DNA of 64,000 nucleotides from Burkholderia cepacia. Its GTDB lineage: Bacteria; Pseudomonadota; Gammaproteobacteria; Burkholderiales; Burkholderiaceae. The stretch spans positions 1,240,001 to 1,304,000 of the forward strand of contig NZ_CP073637.1 of NCBI RefSeq assembly GCF_029962485.1. Reading direction: 5' to 3'. Positions 47,785-57,344 of the stretch are shown here, piece after piece. The position numbers and the translations under genes were made by a program. Numbering within the stretch: the stretch's first letter is position 1; every line of letters starts with the position of its first letter. The notes below the pieces were generated by a model, which saw only the letters and a list, made by a program, of their open reading frames with translations, did not search any database and was not told the DNA's origin.

Positions 47785-48014
47785 GTGACTTCGCGATGAC
47801 GCAAGCGACGCTTGTTTCGCAAAAAGCACGATACAAACGTCAGACGGTTGGGGCCGTCGGACGACGCGGGCTCGATTGTATCGGGGATGTTGCGGCGCGG
47901 GAGGAAATGGGTGGATGTATCGTGTCGGTGGTGATGACACGCGCCGGACGCGTGGGGCGCGGCGGAATAAGGGAACGCATGCGCAAGCAATGGTAGAATC
48001 GCGTCCGCCCTCTT

Positions 48015-48349
48015 GCCGGGGTGATGAAATTGGTAAACATAGCGGACTTAAACGATTGAGTGCCCGGTCGGAAACGGTCGGTGCAGAACCCTTCAAATTC
48101 GGTGAAACCCCTGATGCGCGCATCGAGGCAACGCCGAGCCAAGCCTCGCGGTTTTCGCGAGGAAGGTGTAGAGACTAGACGGGGGGCGCCTAAGGCGCAC
48201 GGGCAGCGGTTACGCCCGCGCGCGACGGTGAAGGCATAGTCCAGCGCACGAACGGCATCGCTTACGCGACGCCGGCTTTGAAAGAAGCAGTGTGACGAAA
48301 ATCCGCCGCCTTAACTGGCTTGCCGGTTCAAGTCCGGTCCCCGGCACCA
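48015..48349 (+). tRNA. tRNA-Leu(UAA) interrupted by a group I intron
   Basis: 5' exon 48015-48049 and 3' exon 48298-48349 join to an 87-nt class II tRNA. Acceptor GCCGGGG pairs with CCCCGGC; D-stem ATG/CAT; anticodon stem GCGGA/TCCGC with loop CTTAAAA gives anticodon TAA; T-arm CCGGTTCAAGTCCGG; CCA is encoded. The split falls between anticodon positions 34 and 35, as in cyanobacterial and plastid tRNA-Leu(UAA). A TAGAAT -10-like element (47994-47999) precedes it. Likely the cell's decoder of UUA, so splicing would be important. Confidence 0.95.
48050..48297 (+). ncRNA. group I self-splicing intron in tRNA-Leu(UAA), IC3-like
   Basis: 248 nt. Conserved core elements in order: P in TTCAAATTCGGTGAAACC (about 48092-48109), Q in GGCAACGCCGAGCCAAGCC (48127-48145), R in AAGGTGTAGAGACTAGACGG (about 48163-48182) and S in AAGGCATAGTCCA (48231-48243). 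R GACTA pairs with S TAGTC to form P7. The 5' exon ends in ACTT, which pairs with GAGT (48059-48062) leaving the U-G at the splice site. A P9-like hairpin GCTT-TGAAAG-AAGC precedes the terminal G (48297). No homing endonuclease is encoded. Confidence 0.93.
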
Positions 48350-48382
48350 CGATCGCCTTCATGGCGATGCGACGACGGTTCG

Positions 48383-48418
48383 AAAACCCGCGAGAAATAA
48401 AGCGCTCGCGGGTTTTTT
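48383..48418 (+). terminator. intrinsic terminator of tRNA-Leu
   Basis: AAAACCCGCGAG and CTCGCGGGTTTT form 12 pairs around a 10-nt loop, ending in T6. 34 bp after the tRNA. The remaining 260 bp to the next gene show only the likely promoter region of the flavin-reductase-like gene. Confidence 0.9.
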
Positions 48419-48679
48419 GTTTGTACGGCGCCTGGATTCGCGCATGTGCAGAGCGTCGGGCCGTCGCCCCGTCATTCAACGCATGGTATCGGCGTGCTGG
48501 TCGCTCGACCTGCCCGAGGGCGCTTCGCGTTCATCGATATTCCCTTGCCACGTCGCTGCGACGAAATCAACGCCATGTGATACTGGCGCGCACGTCGTAC
48601 CGGACGCCTCGCCGTGATCCGCACACGCGCTCTCGCCGATAGACTTCAACGCAATTTGCTTCTCGCCAGACTCACTGTC

Positions 48680-49306
48680 ATGACCGACTCGACCTATCAC
48701 TATTACGAACCGTCGCAAGGCCACGGCTTGCCGCACGATCCCTTGAATGCGATCGTCGGCCCGCGGCCGATCGGCTGGATCTCATCCCGCGGCAGCGACG
48801 GCACGGTCAACCTCGCGCCCTACAGCTTCTTCAACGCATTCAACTACCGGCCGCCGATCATCGGCTTTTCGAGCACCGCCGCCAAGGACAGCCTGCGCAA
48901 CGTGCAGGAGACCGGCGAGTTCGTCTGGAACCTCGCGACGCGCGAACTTGCAGAGCGGATGAACCAGACGTGCGCCGCGGTGCCGTACGACGTGGACGAG
49001 TTCGAACTCGGCGGCCTGACCGCCGTGCCGTCGCGCCTGGTCGACGTGCCGCGCGTCGCGGAAAGCGGCGTCAACTTCGAATGCAAGGTGACCGACGTGA
49101 TTCGCCTGCGCGATCACCATGGCGTGGAAACGCCGGCGTCGCTCGTACTGGGCGAGGTCGTCGCGATTCATATCCGGAAGGATCTGTTGAAGGACGGCAT
49201 CTTCGACACGTTCGGTGCGGGCATCATTCTTCGCGCGGGCGGCCCGTCGGCCTATGTGCACGTCACACCCGACAGCCGTTTCGACCTCTTTCGCCCCGAC
49301 GCATGA
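48680..49306 (+). CDS. flavin reductase-like (FMN-binding split barrel) protein
   Basis: 208 residues from ATG 48680. Flavin_Reduct domain: NAIVGPRPIGWISSRGSDGTVNLAPYSFFNAFNYRPPIIGFSS near the start, then NVQETGEFVWNLATREL and LVLGEVVAIHIRKDLL. Binds FMN; may act as an NAD(P)H:flavin oxidoreductase or a related enzyme. Substrate unknown; monocistronic and followed by a strong terminator. Confidence 0.88.
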   Translation: MTDSTYHYYEPSQGHGLPHDPLNAIVGPRPIGWISSRGSDGTVNLAPYSFFNAFNYRPPIIGFSSTAAKDSLRNVQETGEFVWNLATRELAERMNQTCAAVPYDVDEFELGGLTAVPSRLVDVPRVAESGVNFECKVTDVIRLRDHHGVETPASLVLGEVVAIHIRKDLLKDGIFDTFGAGIILRAGGPSAYVHVTPDSRFDLFRPDA

Positions 49307-49362
49307 TTCAACGTGCGCCGGGACAACCGGCTTGCGGGCGCTGACGCGCCCGATCGGACAGC

Positions 49363-49407
49363 AACAGGCCCCGCGGAAATCCGGGATTTCGCGGGGCCTG
49401 TTGTTTT
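49363..49407 (+). terminator. long intrinsic terminator after the flavin reductase-like gene
   Basis: AACAGGCCCCGCG and CGCGGGGCCTGTT pair perfectly over 13 bp, with additional GAAAT/ATTTC pairing in the loop, then GTTTT. Confidence 0.8.
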
Positions 49408-49587
49408 CGTGGCGTTCGAGGGGATGCGTCGGCGGTCCACGGGGCACGGCGTCAGTCTGCCGCGTTTTGGATATTTGCCCATAAAACAGCCGCCGATCTC
49501 ATGAAAAATCGTGCATCCTGACGATGAGTCGGCCCGCCGGACTGCGTACCATGCGCAGATCAAAATACCCAATATCCGGAGACAAGT

Positions 49588-50916
49588 ATGGGCATCGCTC
49601 CCGCCACCGCGCCCCTCGCGACCGACGCATTGAGCAGCGGTTATCGGAAGGTCACGTCACGCGTGATTCCGCTGATCTTTATCTGTTATCTGTTCAATTA
49701 CCTCGACCGGGTCAACGTCGGGTTCGCGAAGCTGCAAATGCTCAGCGATCTCAAGATGAGCGAGACCGTCTACGGACTGGGCGCGGGCGTTTTCTTCATC
49801 GGCTACGTGCTGGCCGGTGTACCGAGCAACCTGATGCTCAGGCGCGTCGGCGCGCGTATCTGGATCGCGATCATCATGTGCGTGTGGGGCGCGCTTTCCG
49901 CGTCGCTGCTGCTCGTGAGGACCCCCGAATCGTTCTACGCGCTGCGATTTCTGACGGGTATCGCCGAAGCCGGGTTCTTTCCCGGCATGGTGCTCTTTCT
50001 GACGCAGTGGTATCCGTCGGCGCGTCGCGGCCGTGCGATTGCGCTCTTCATGTCGGCGATTCCGGTTTCCGGCGTGCTCGGCGGCCCGCTGTCGGGCTGG
50101 ATGCTGACGCATTTCGCGGCCGGGCAGAGCGGGCTCGCCGCCTGGCAATGGCTCTTTTTGCTGCAAGGCGCACCGACCGTACTACTCGGTGTCGCCGTGT
50201 TCTTTCTGCTGCAGGACCGGATCGCCGACGCCACGTGGTTGACCGAAGGCGAGAAAGCCGCGCTCGCACAGGCGCTGGCGGATGACGCCGCGGCGCACGG
50301 GTCTGCCGCCGGCAAGCCGCAAAGTGCCACGCCGGTGCGCGACATCGTGTGCAATGTCGCGGTCTGGAAGTTCGGTCTCGTGTACTTCAGCATTCAGATG
50401 GGCGTGTACGCGATCAACTTCTGGCTGCCGACCATCATCAAATCGCTCGGGATCGGCAACGACGGCATGGTCGGATGGCTGAGCGCGGTGCCGTACCTGT
50501 TCGCGGCGATCGCGATGATCGTTGTTGGACGATCGGCGGATGCGCGCCGGGAACGCCGCTGGCATCTGAGCGTGCCGATGGCAATCGGTGTCGCCGGCCT
50601 GCTGATCGCCGCCCGGTTCGACGACCAGATCGCTCCCGCGATGATCGGCCTGACGCTCGCGACCTCCGGCGCACTGACCGCGCTCGCGATGTTCTGGCCG
50701 CTGCCGACCGCGGTACTTGCCGGCACGGCCGCGGCGGGCGGCGTCGCACTCATCAATTCGCTCGGGCAGATCGCGGGTTTCGTGAGCCCCTACATCGTCG
50801 GCTGGATCAAGGACGCCACGCATCGCACCGATATCGCGCTCTATCTGCTGTCGAGCGCGATGGTGGTCGGCTTCGTGCTCGTCATGCGAACGCCGGCCCG
50901 TCAGGTCAACCGTTGA
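49588..50916 (+). CDS. MFS transporter, anion:cation symporter family (sugar acid/glycerate uptake)
   Basis: 442 residues, twelve helices. ACS-family features: LIFICYLFNYLDRVNVGFAKLQM, PSNLMLRRVGARIWIAIIM, GIAEAGFFPGMVLFLTQWYP, FWLPTIIKSLG. Similar to glucarate, galactarate and tartrate permeases. GGAG is 6 bp before the ATG. Followed in operon order by glycerate kinase, pyruvate kinase and cdaR, so the substrate is probably glycerate or a sugar diacid. Confidence 0.88.
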   Translation: MGIAPATAPLATDALSSGYRKVTSRVIPLIFICYLFNYLDRVNVGFAKLQMLSDLKMSETVYGLGAGVFFIGYVLAGVPSNLMLRRVGARIWIAIIMCVWGALSASLLLVRTPESFYALRFLTGIAEAGFFPGMVLFLTQWYPSARRGRAIALFMSAIPVSGVLGGPLSGWMLTHFAAGQSGLAAWQWLFLLQGAPTVLLGVAVFFLLQDRIADATWLTEGEKAALAQALADDAAAHGSAAGKPQSATPVRDIVCNVAVWKFGLVYFSIQMGVYAINFWLPTIIKSLGIGNDGMVGWLSAVPYLFAAIAMIVVGRSADARRERRWHLSVPMAIGVAGLLIAARFDDQIAPAMIGLTLATSGALTALAMFWPLPTAVLAGTAAAGGVALINSLGQIAGFVSPYIVGWIKDATHRTDIALYLLSSAMVVGFVLVMRTPARQVNR

Positions 50917-50986
50917 CACAGGGCCAGGTCGCGCGCACGGCGCGCGACACTGCCCGACATGCCGGTAAATGCATGAGGACACCTAA

Positions 50987-52135
50987 ATGAAAATCGTTAT
51001 CGCACCCGATTCCTTCAAGGAAAGCCTGAGCGCCGTCGACGTTGCCCGGCAGATCGAGGCCGGCTTCCGCGAGATATTCGCCGACGCGTCGTATCTGTGC
51101 CTGCCGATCGCCGATGGCGGCGAGGGCACGGTGGACGCATTGATCGCCGCCGTCGGCGGGGAGCTGCGCAGCGCGATGGTCGAAGACCCGCTCGGCCGAC
51201 CGGTCGCCGCCGCTTACGGCTTGCTGAGCGACGGCACGGCCGTCATCGAAATGGCGGCCGCGAGCGGCCTGCATCTCGTCGCGCCGACGGAGCGCAACCC
51301 GCTCGTCACGTCGAGCCGCGGTACCGGGGAACTGATTCGTGCGGCGCTCGACGACGGCGCGCGGCGATTCATCGTCGGCATTGGCGGGAGTGCGACCAAC
51401 GACGGCGGCGCCGGCATGCTGCAGGCGCTCGGCGCGAAACTGACCGACGCCGACGGGCGGGAGGTCGGCCGCGGCGGCGGCGCACTGGCGGCGCTCGCGC
51501 ACATCGACACAGCCACGCTCGATGCGCGGCTCGCATCATGCCGCTTCGAAATCGCGTGCGATGTGGACAACCCGCTCGTCGGCCCGAACGGTGCATCCGC
51601 GGTGTTTGGCCCGCAAAAGGGCGCGACGCCGGCGACGGTTGCATGTCTCGACGACAACCTGCGGCATTTCGCCGACGTGATCGCGCGCGATCTGAACCGT
51701 CAGGTCGCGGCGCTGCCGGGTGGCGGCGCCGCGGGCGGGATGGGGGCGGCGATGCTGGCCTGTCTGAACGCGACGCTGCGTCCCGGCGTGCAGATCGTGA
51801 CGGAAGCCGTGGGCCTGCATGAAGCGATTCGCGACGCGCACCTCGTGGTGACGGGGGAGGGATGCCTCGACGGCCAGACCGTGCGCGGCAAGGCGCCGAT
51901 CGGCGTCGCACGGATCGCGGCCGAGCATGGCGTGCCGGTCATCGCGATCGGCGGCGCCGTGTCGGGAACCGCGGGCGCGATCTACCAGCATGGCGTCGAC
52001 GCGATGTTTGCGTCGGTCAGACGCGCGTGCTCGCTTGGCGAGGCATTCGAGGAGGCCGCATCCAACGTGCGCTTCGCCGCACGCAACATCGCCGCAGCCA
52101 TTCGGCTCGGTCATCGCATTGCGCAACGGAGTTAA
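50987..52135 (+). CDS. garK: glycerate 2-kinase (GarK/GlxK family)
   Basis: 382 residues. Phosphorylates D-glycerate to 2-phosphoglycerate. Family motifs: KIVIAPDSFKESLSAVDVA at the start, LPIADGGEGTVDAL, GIGGSATNDGGAGMLQALG, TGEGCLDGQTVRGKAPIGVARIA. GAGGA precedes ATG 50987 by 8 bp. Second gene of the glycerate cluster; product enters glycolysis via enolase. Confidence 0.94.
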   Translation: MKIVIAPDSFKESLSAVDVARQIEAGFREIFADASYLCLPIADGGEGTVDALIAAVGGELRSAMVEDPLGRPVAAAYGLLSDGTAVIEMAAASGLHLVAPTERNPLVTSSRGTGELIRAALDDGARRFIVGIGGSATNDGGAGMLQALGAKLTDADGREVGRGGGALAALAHIDTATLDARLASCRFEIACDVDNPLVGPNGASAVFGPQKGATPATVACLDDNLRHFADVIARDLNRQVAALPGGGAAGGMGAAMLACLNATLRPGVQIVTEAVGLHEAIRDAHLVVTGEGCLDGQTVRGKAPIGVARIAAEHGVPVIAIGGAVSGTAGAIYQHGVDAMFASVRRACSLGEAFEEAASNVRFAARNIAAAIRLGHRIAQRS

Positions 52136-52137
52136 TC

Positions 52138-53604
52138 ATGTCCATCGAGAACAGGTCACACGGCGGCCAGCGCCGTTCGACGAAGATCATCGCAACGCTC
52201 GGGCCGTCGAGTTCGAGCGAAGCGGCCATCGAGGCGATGGCGCGAGCCGGCGCCGACGTGTTTCGCCTCAATTTCAGCCATGGCACGCACGACGACCATG
52301 CGGCGCGGCATACGGCAATCCGTACGGTGGAAGCTCGCCTGGGCCGGCCGATCGGCATTCTGATCGACCTCCAGGGGCCGAAGCTCAGGGTCGGCAAGTT
52401 CGCCCAGGGGCGCGAGCGCGTGGTCAAGGGGCAGACGTTCGTCTTCGACGCCGACGAAGCGCCGGGCGATGCGCACCGTGTGCACTTGCCGCATCCGGAG
52501 ATTTTCGCGGCGGTACAGCCCGGCCATCAACTGCTCGTCGACGACGGCAAGCTCCGTTTCAAGGTGCGGAGTGCTGCTCCGGGACGCATCGAAACGGAAG
52601 CGCTCGTCGACGGTGCAATCTCCGATCGCAAGGGCGTGAGCGTGCCGGACGCGCCGCTCGCGATACGGGCCATGTCGCGCAAGGATCGCGACGATCTCGC
52701 GTTCGGGCTGTCGCTCGGCATCGATTGGGTCGCGCTCTCGTTCGTGCAGACCGAAGACGACGTGCGCGACGCGCGCAGCCTGATCGGCTCGCGGGCGAAC
52801 ATCGTCGCCAAGATCGAGAAACCGCAGGCCGTCGCGAACATCGCGGGCATCATCGACGCGGCCGATGCGTTGATGGTGGCGCGCGGGGATCTTGGCGTGG
52901 AAATGTCGATCGAGGATGTGCCGGGCGTACAGAAGCGGCTCGTGCGCCTCGCTCGCGCGGCCGGCAAGCCGGTCATCGTCGCCACGCAGATGCTCGAATC
53001 GATGACGTCGTCCCCGACGCCGACGCGCGCCGAGGCCTCCGACGTCGCCGCGGCCGTCTACGAAGGCGCCGACGCGGTGATGCTGTCGGCCGAATCGGCG
53101 TCGGGCGAGTACCCGATCGACGCGGTGACTTTCATGCGGAAGATCGTGTCGACCGTCGAAGCCGATCCGCTGCGGCGCGAGCTCATGAAGGCGAACGCGA
53201 CCGCGCATGCGCCGAATGCGACCGACGCGATCGGCGCGGCGATCGAGGCGGTGTCGGACACGCTGACGCTGGACGCAGCGGTGACCTATACGACGTCGGG
53301 CGCCACGGCGCTCCGGCTGTCACGCCTCCGGCCGCGGGCCGCGATCCTGAGCCTGACGCCACACGTCGACGTCGCGCGACGGCTCACGCTGGCGTGGGGC
53401 GTGCATTCGCGCGTCGGCGCCGAGGCAGTTGGGATTGAAAACGTCGTCGAGATCGCCATCGCGGCGGCACGCGAGGAAGGATTGTCGACGGGTGAACGGC
53501 CCCTCGTCGTCGCGGCCGGCGTGCCGTTCGGCCATCCCGGCTCGACCAACCTGATGCGCATCGTCTGGCCGACGGAAATCGTTCAGGGCGGCTCGCCGGC
53601 CTGA
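52138..53604 (+). CDS. pyruvate kinase, accessory catabolic copy
   Basis: 488 residues from ATG 52138 (GGAG 6 bp upstream, 2 bp after the kinase stop). Converts PEP and ADP to pyruvate and ATP. Motifs: STKIIATLGPSSSSEAAIEAM, VFRLNFSHGTH, DLQGPKLRVG, AKIEKPQAVANI, MVARGDLGVEMS and VATQMLESMTSSPTPTRAE. C-terminal allosteric domain present (VTYTTSGATALRLSRLRPRA). Its place after glycerate kinase suggests a dedicated enzyme, like the pyruvate kinase in tartrate operons (TtuE). Confidence 0.93.
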   Translation: MSIENRSHGGQRRSTKIIATLGPSSSSEAAIEAMARAGADVFRLNFSHGTHDDHAARHTAIRTVEARLGRPIGILIDLQGPKLRVGKFAQGRERVVKGQTFVFDADEAPGDAHRVHLPHPEIFAAVQPGHQLLVDDGKLRFKVRSAAPGRIETEALVDGAISDRKGVSVPDAPLAIRAMSRKDRDDLAFGLSLGIDWVALSFVQTEDDVRDARSLIGSRANIVAKIEKPQAVANIAGIIDAADALMVARGDLGVEMSIEDVPGVQKRLVRLARAAGKPVIVATQMLESMTSSPTPTRAEASDVAAAVYEGADAVMLSAESASGEYPIDAVTFMRKIVSTVEADPLRRELMKANATAHAPNATDAIGAAIEAVSDTLTLDAAVTYTTSGATALRLSRLRPRAAILSLTPHVDVARRLTLAWGVHSRVGAEAVGIENVVEIAIAAAREEGLSTGERPLVVAAGVPFGHPGSTNLMRIVWPTEIVQGGSPA

Positions 53605-53665
53605 GCGCGCCCGTGCGCCGGGCTGCCGCCGTGGCTGTCATTTCCTGATAGACTCGCCAGCCGTG

Positions 53666-54817
53666 ATGATCGATTCCCGCCTCGCGACAGCGATCGTGGA
53701 ACGCACGCTCGACGTGATTCCATTCGATGTCAATGTCATGGACGCGCACGGCTCGATCCTCGCGAGCAGCGACGCGAAGCGCGTCGGCGAATTGCACGCG
53801 GGGGCGCAGCTCGCGCTGGCCGGCGCGCGCACGGTCGAGATCGATGCGGACATGGCGCAACGCCTGCACGGCGTGCGGCCGGGCGTCAATCTGCCACTCA
53901 GCGTGCGTGGGCAGCTGTGCGGGGTGATCGGCGTAACCGGCGATCCGGCCGAGGTTCGCCGGTTCGGCGAGCTGCTGAGAATTACCGCGGAAATGCTCCT
54001 CGAACGCGAACAACTGACGCACGAGCTGCGCCAGAACGCGCGCCACCGCGAGGCGTTCGTGCTGCAGCTGATCGAACGCCGGGGCGCGGCCGCCGAACTG
54101 GATGCGTGGGCGCAGCGGCTCGGCATCGACTGCGGGCTCCCGCGGGTCGCGATCGTCTGCCGTCTCACTGATGTCGATGCGAATCCCGAGGCCGGGGTGG
54201 CGCAGATCGAGCGGATGCAGTCGCAGCTCGCCGACGAGCGACCACACCAGCTGACCGCAAAGACATCGTTCCGCGAACTCGTGATCTTCGATCCGATCGA
54301 CGTGCGAGCGGTCGCACTCGACGCGGTGGCCGATGCCGCCCGCAAGGCGCTGGACGCGCTCGAGACAATCCTGGGCCAGAAGGCGACGCAGCCGTTCAAG
54401 CTGGCACTCGGCATCGCGATGGATGGCGTCGCCGGCTTCGAGCGTTCCTACCAGTGCGCGCTGACGACGCTGCGCGTCGGCGTCGAGCGCATGCCGCAGC
54501 GGACGACGTTCTCGTACTACGAATTCAGTCTGCCGGTCCTGCTGTCGGGCATGTCGCAGAGCTGGCAGGCGCAGCAATTGCAGTTGCCGCTCAAGCGGCT
54601 GCTTGCGTTGGGCCGGCGTTCGGGCCCGTTGCTCGATACCTTGCGGGCATGGTACGCATCGGACGGACATCTCGGGGCGACCGCCGCGCTGCTCGGCATC
54701 CACCGCAATACGCTCGACTATCGGCTGCAACAGGTTTGCGACGCGACCCGTCTCGACCTGTCGGTGATGGACGATCGACTCCTGCTGTATATCGCGCTGC
54801 AGATCAGCGAAAAGTGA
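53666..54817 (+). CDS. cdaR: CdaR-type sugar-diacid regulator
   Basis: 383 residues from ATG 53666; a GTG one codon earlier is possible. Diacid-recognition domain (LATAIVERTLDVIPFDVNVMDAHGSILASSDAKRVGELHAGAQLAL), central GGDEF-like/CdaR middle part, and C-terminal HTH_30 (LGATAALLGIHRNTLDYRLQQVCDATRLDLSVMDDRLLLYIALQ). Aligns with E. coli CdaR, activator of glucarate, galactarate and glycerate genes. Position after the cluster indicates it controls the operon. Confidence 0.93.
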   Translation: MIDSRLATAIVERTLDVIPFDVNVMDAHGSILASSDAKRVGELHAGAQLALAGARTVEIDADMAQRLHGVRPGVNLPLSVRGQLCGVIGVTGDPAEVRRFGELLRITAEMLLEREQLTHELRQNARHREAFVLQLIERRGAAAELDAWAQRLGIDCGLPRVAIVCRLTDVDANPEAGVAQIERMQSQLADERPHQLTAKTSFRELVIFDPIDVRAVALDAVADAARKALDALETILGQKATQPFKLALGIAMDGVAGFERSYQCALTTLRVGVERMPQRTTFSYYEFSLPVLLSGMSQSWQAQQLQLPLKRLLALGRRSGPLLDTLRAWYASDGHLGATAALLGIHRNTLDYRLQQVCDATRLDLSVMDDRLLLYIALQISEK

Positions 54818-54971
54818 CCGCGGCCGCGCGCCGGCCCGGCGCGCGTGCCCGAACCGCGCTGCTCACGACCCTCTCTCCCGTCTCTCCTCGCCCGACATGG
54901 CAAATCTGCTCACCGCAATCGAGCGGCTTGGACATCGACGTCCGGCTCCGCAAGGCATAAATTTCCAAGGT

Positions 54972-54993
54972 TGACGTGCTTATCCGCACGTCA
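54972..54993. promoter_or_regulatory. palindrome upstream of the bkd operon, possible operator
   Basis: TGACGTGC-TTATCC-GCACGTCA, 8-bp perfect arms, 75 bp before bkdA1. TTGACG at its left end may serve as a -35. A regulator such as BkdR is not adjacent. Confidence 0.45.
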
Positions 54994-55040
54994 GCCCGCG
55001 CGCGTGCCGGCAACCGGCGGCGCGTTCCCAAACAGCGTGA

Positions 55041-56300
<1,260 letters not shown>

Positions 56301-56302
56301 TC

Positions 56303-57343
56303 ATGGCGCAACAAGAGACAGGCACGGCTACGCAGCCGATGACGATGATCCAGGCGCTGCGCTCCGCGATGGACGTGATGCTCGGGCGCGACAGCGACGT
56401 GGTCGTGTTCGGGCAGGACGTCGGTTATTTCGGCGGCGTGTTCCGCTGTACCGAAGGACTGCAGAACAAATACGGCAAGTCGCGCGTGTTCGATGCACCG
56501 ATCTCCGAAGGCGGGATCGTCGGCGCGGCGGTCGGAATGGGCGCGTACGGGCTGCGCCCCGTGTGCGAGATCCAGTTCGCCGACTATTTCTACCCGGCGT
56601 CCGACCAGATCGTGTCGGAAGGCGCGCGGCTGCGCTATCGCTCGGCCGGCCAGTTCATCGCGCCGATGACGATCCGGATGCCGTGCGGCGGCGGCATCTA
56701 CGGCGGCCAGACGCACAGCCAGAGCCCGGAGGCGATGTTCACGCAGGTGTGCGGGTTGCGCACGGTGATGCCGTCGAATCCGTACGACGCGAAAGGGCTG
56801 CTGATCGCATCGATCGAGAACGACGACCCGGTGATCTTCCTCGAGCCGAAGCGGCTGTACAACGGGCCGTTCGACGGCCATCACGAACGGCCGGTTACGT
56901 CGTGGCTCAAGCATCCGGCGAGCGCGGTGCCCGAGGGGTATTACACGGTGCCGCTCGATACGGCCGCCATCGTGCGGCCCGGCAACGATGTGACGGTGCT
57001 GACGTACGGCACGACCGTGCACGTGTCGCTCGCCGCGGCCGAGGAGACGGGCATCGATGCGGAGGTGATCGACCTGCGCACGCTGTGGCCGCTCGATCTC
57101 GACACGATCGTCGCATCGGTCCGCAAGACCGGGCGCTGCGTCGTGGTGCACGAGGCGACGCGCACCTGCGGCTATGGCGCGGAACTCGTGTCGCTGGTTC
57201 AGGAACACTGCTTCTACCACCTCGAAGCGCCGGTCGAGCGCACGACGGGCTGGGACACGCCGTATCCGCATGCGCAGGAATGGGCGTACTTTCCGGGCCC
57301 GACCCGGGTTGGTGAAGCGTTGCGACGCGTGATGGAGGCCTGA
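56303..57343 (+). CDS. bkdA2: branched-chain 2-oxoacid dehydrogenase E1 beta subunit
   Basis: 346 residues. Start ATG 56303 chosen because GGGAG is 7 bp upstream; an ATG at 56297 overlaps the E1 alpha stop and would leave almost no spacing. Transketolase-type pyrimidine-binding domain (VVVFGQDVGYFGGVFRCTEGL, PVCEIQFADYFYPASDQIV) and C-terminal domain (DVTVLTYGTTVHVSLAAAEE, GRCVVVHEATRTCGYGAEL). Confidence 0.95.
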   Translation: MAQQETGTATQPMTMIQALRSAMDVMLGRDSDVVVFGQDVGYFGGVFRCTEGLQNKYGKSRVFDAPISEGGIVGAAVGMGAYGLRPVCEIQFADYFYPASDQIVSEGARLRYRSAGQFIAPMTIRMPCGGGIYGGQTHSQSPEAMFTQVCGLRTVMPSNPYDAKGLLIASIENDDPVIFLEPKRLYNGPFDGHHERPVTSWLKHPASAVPEGYYTVPLDTAAIVRPGNDVTVLTYGTTVHVSLAAAEETGIDAEVIDLRTLWPLDLDTIVASVRKTGRCVVVHEATRTCGYGAELVSLVQEHCFYHLEAPVERTTGWDTPYPHAQEWAYFPGPTRVGEALRRVMEA

Positions 57344-57344
57344 G

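Noticed and set aside
49469..49577. Distant inverted repeat GGATATT...AATATCC before the glycerate permease
   Set aside because: Short arms, about 95 bp apart and imperfect; could be chance.
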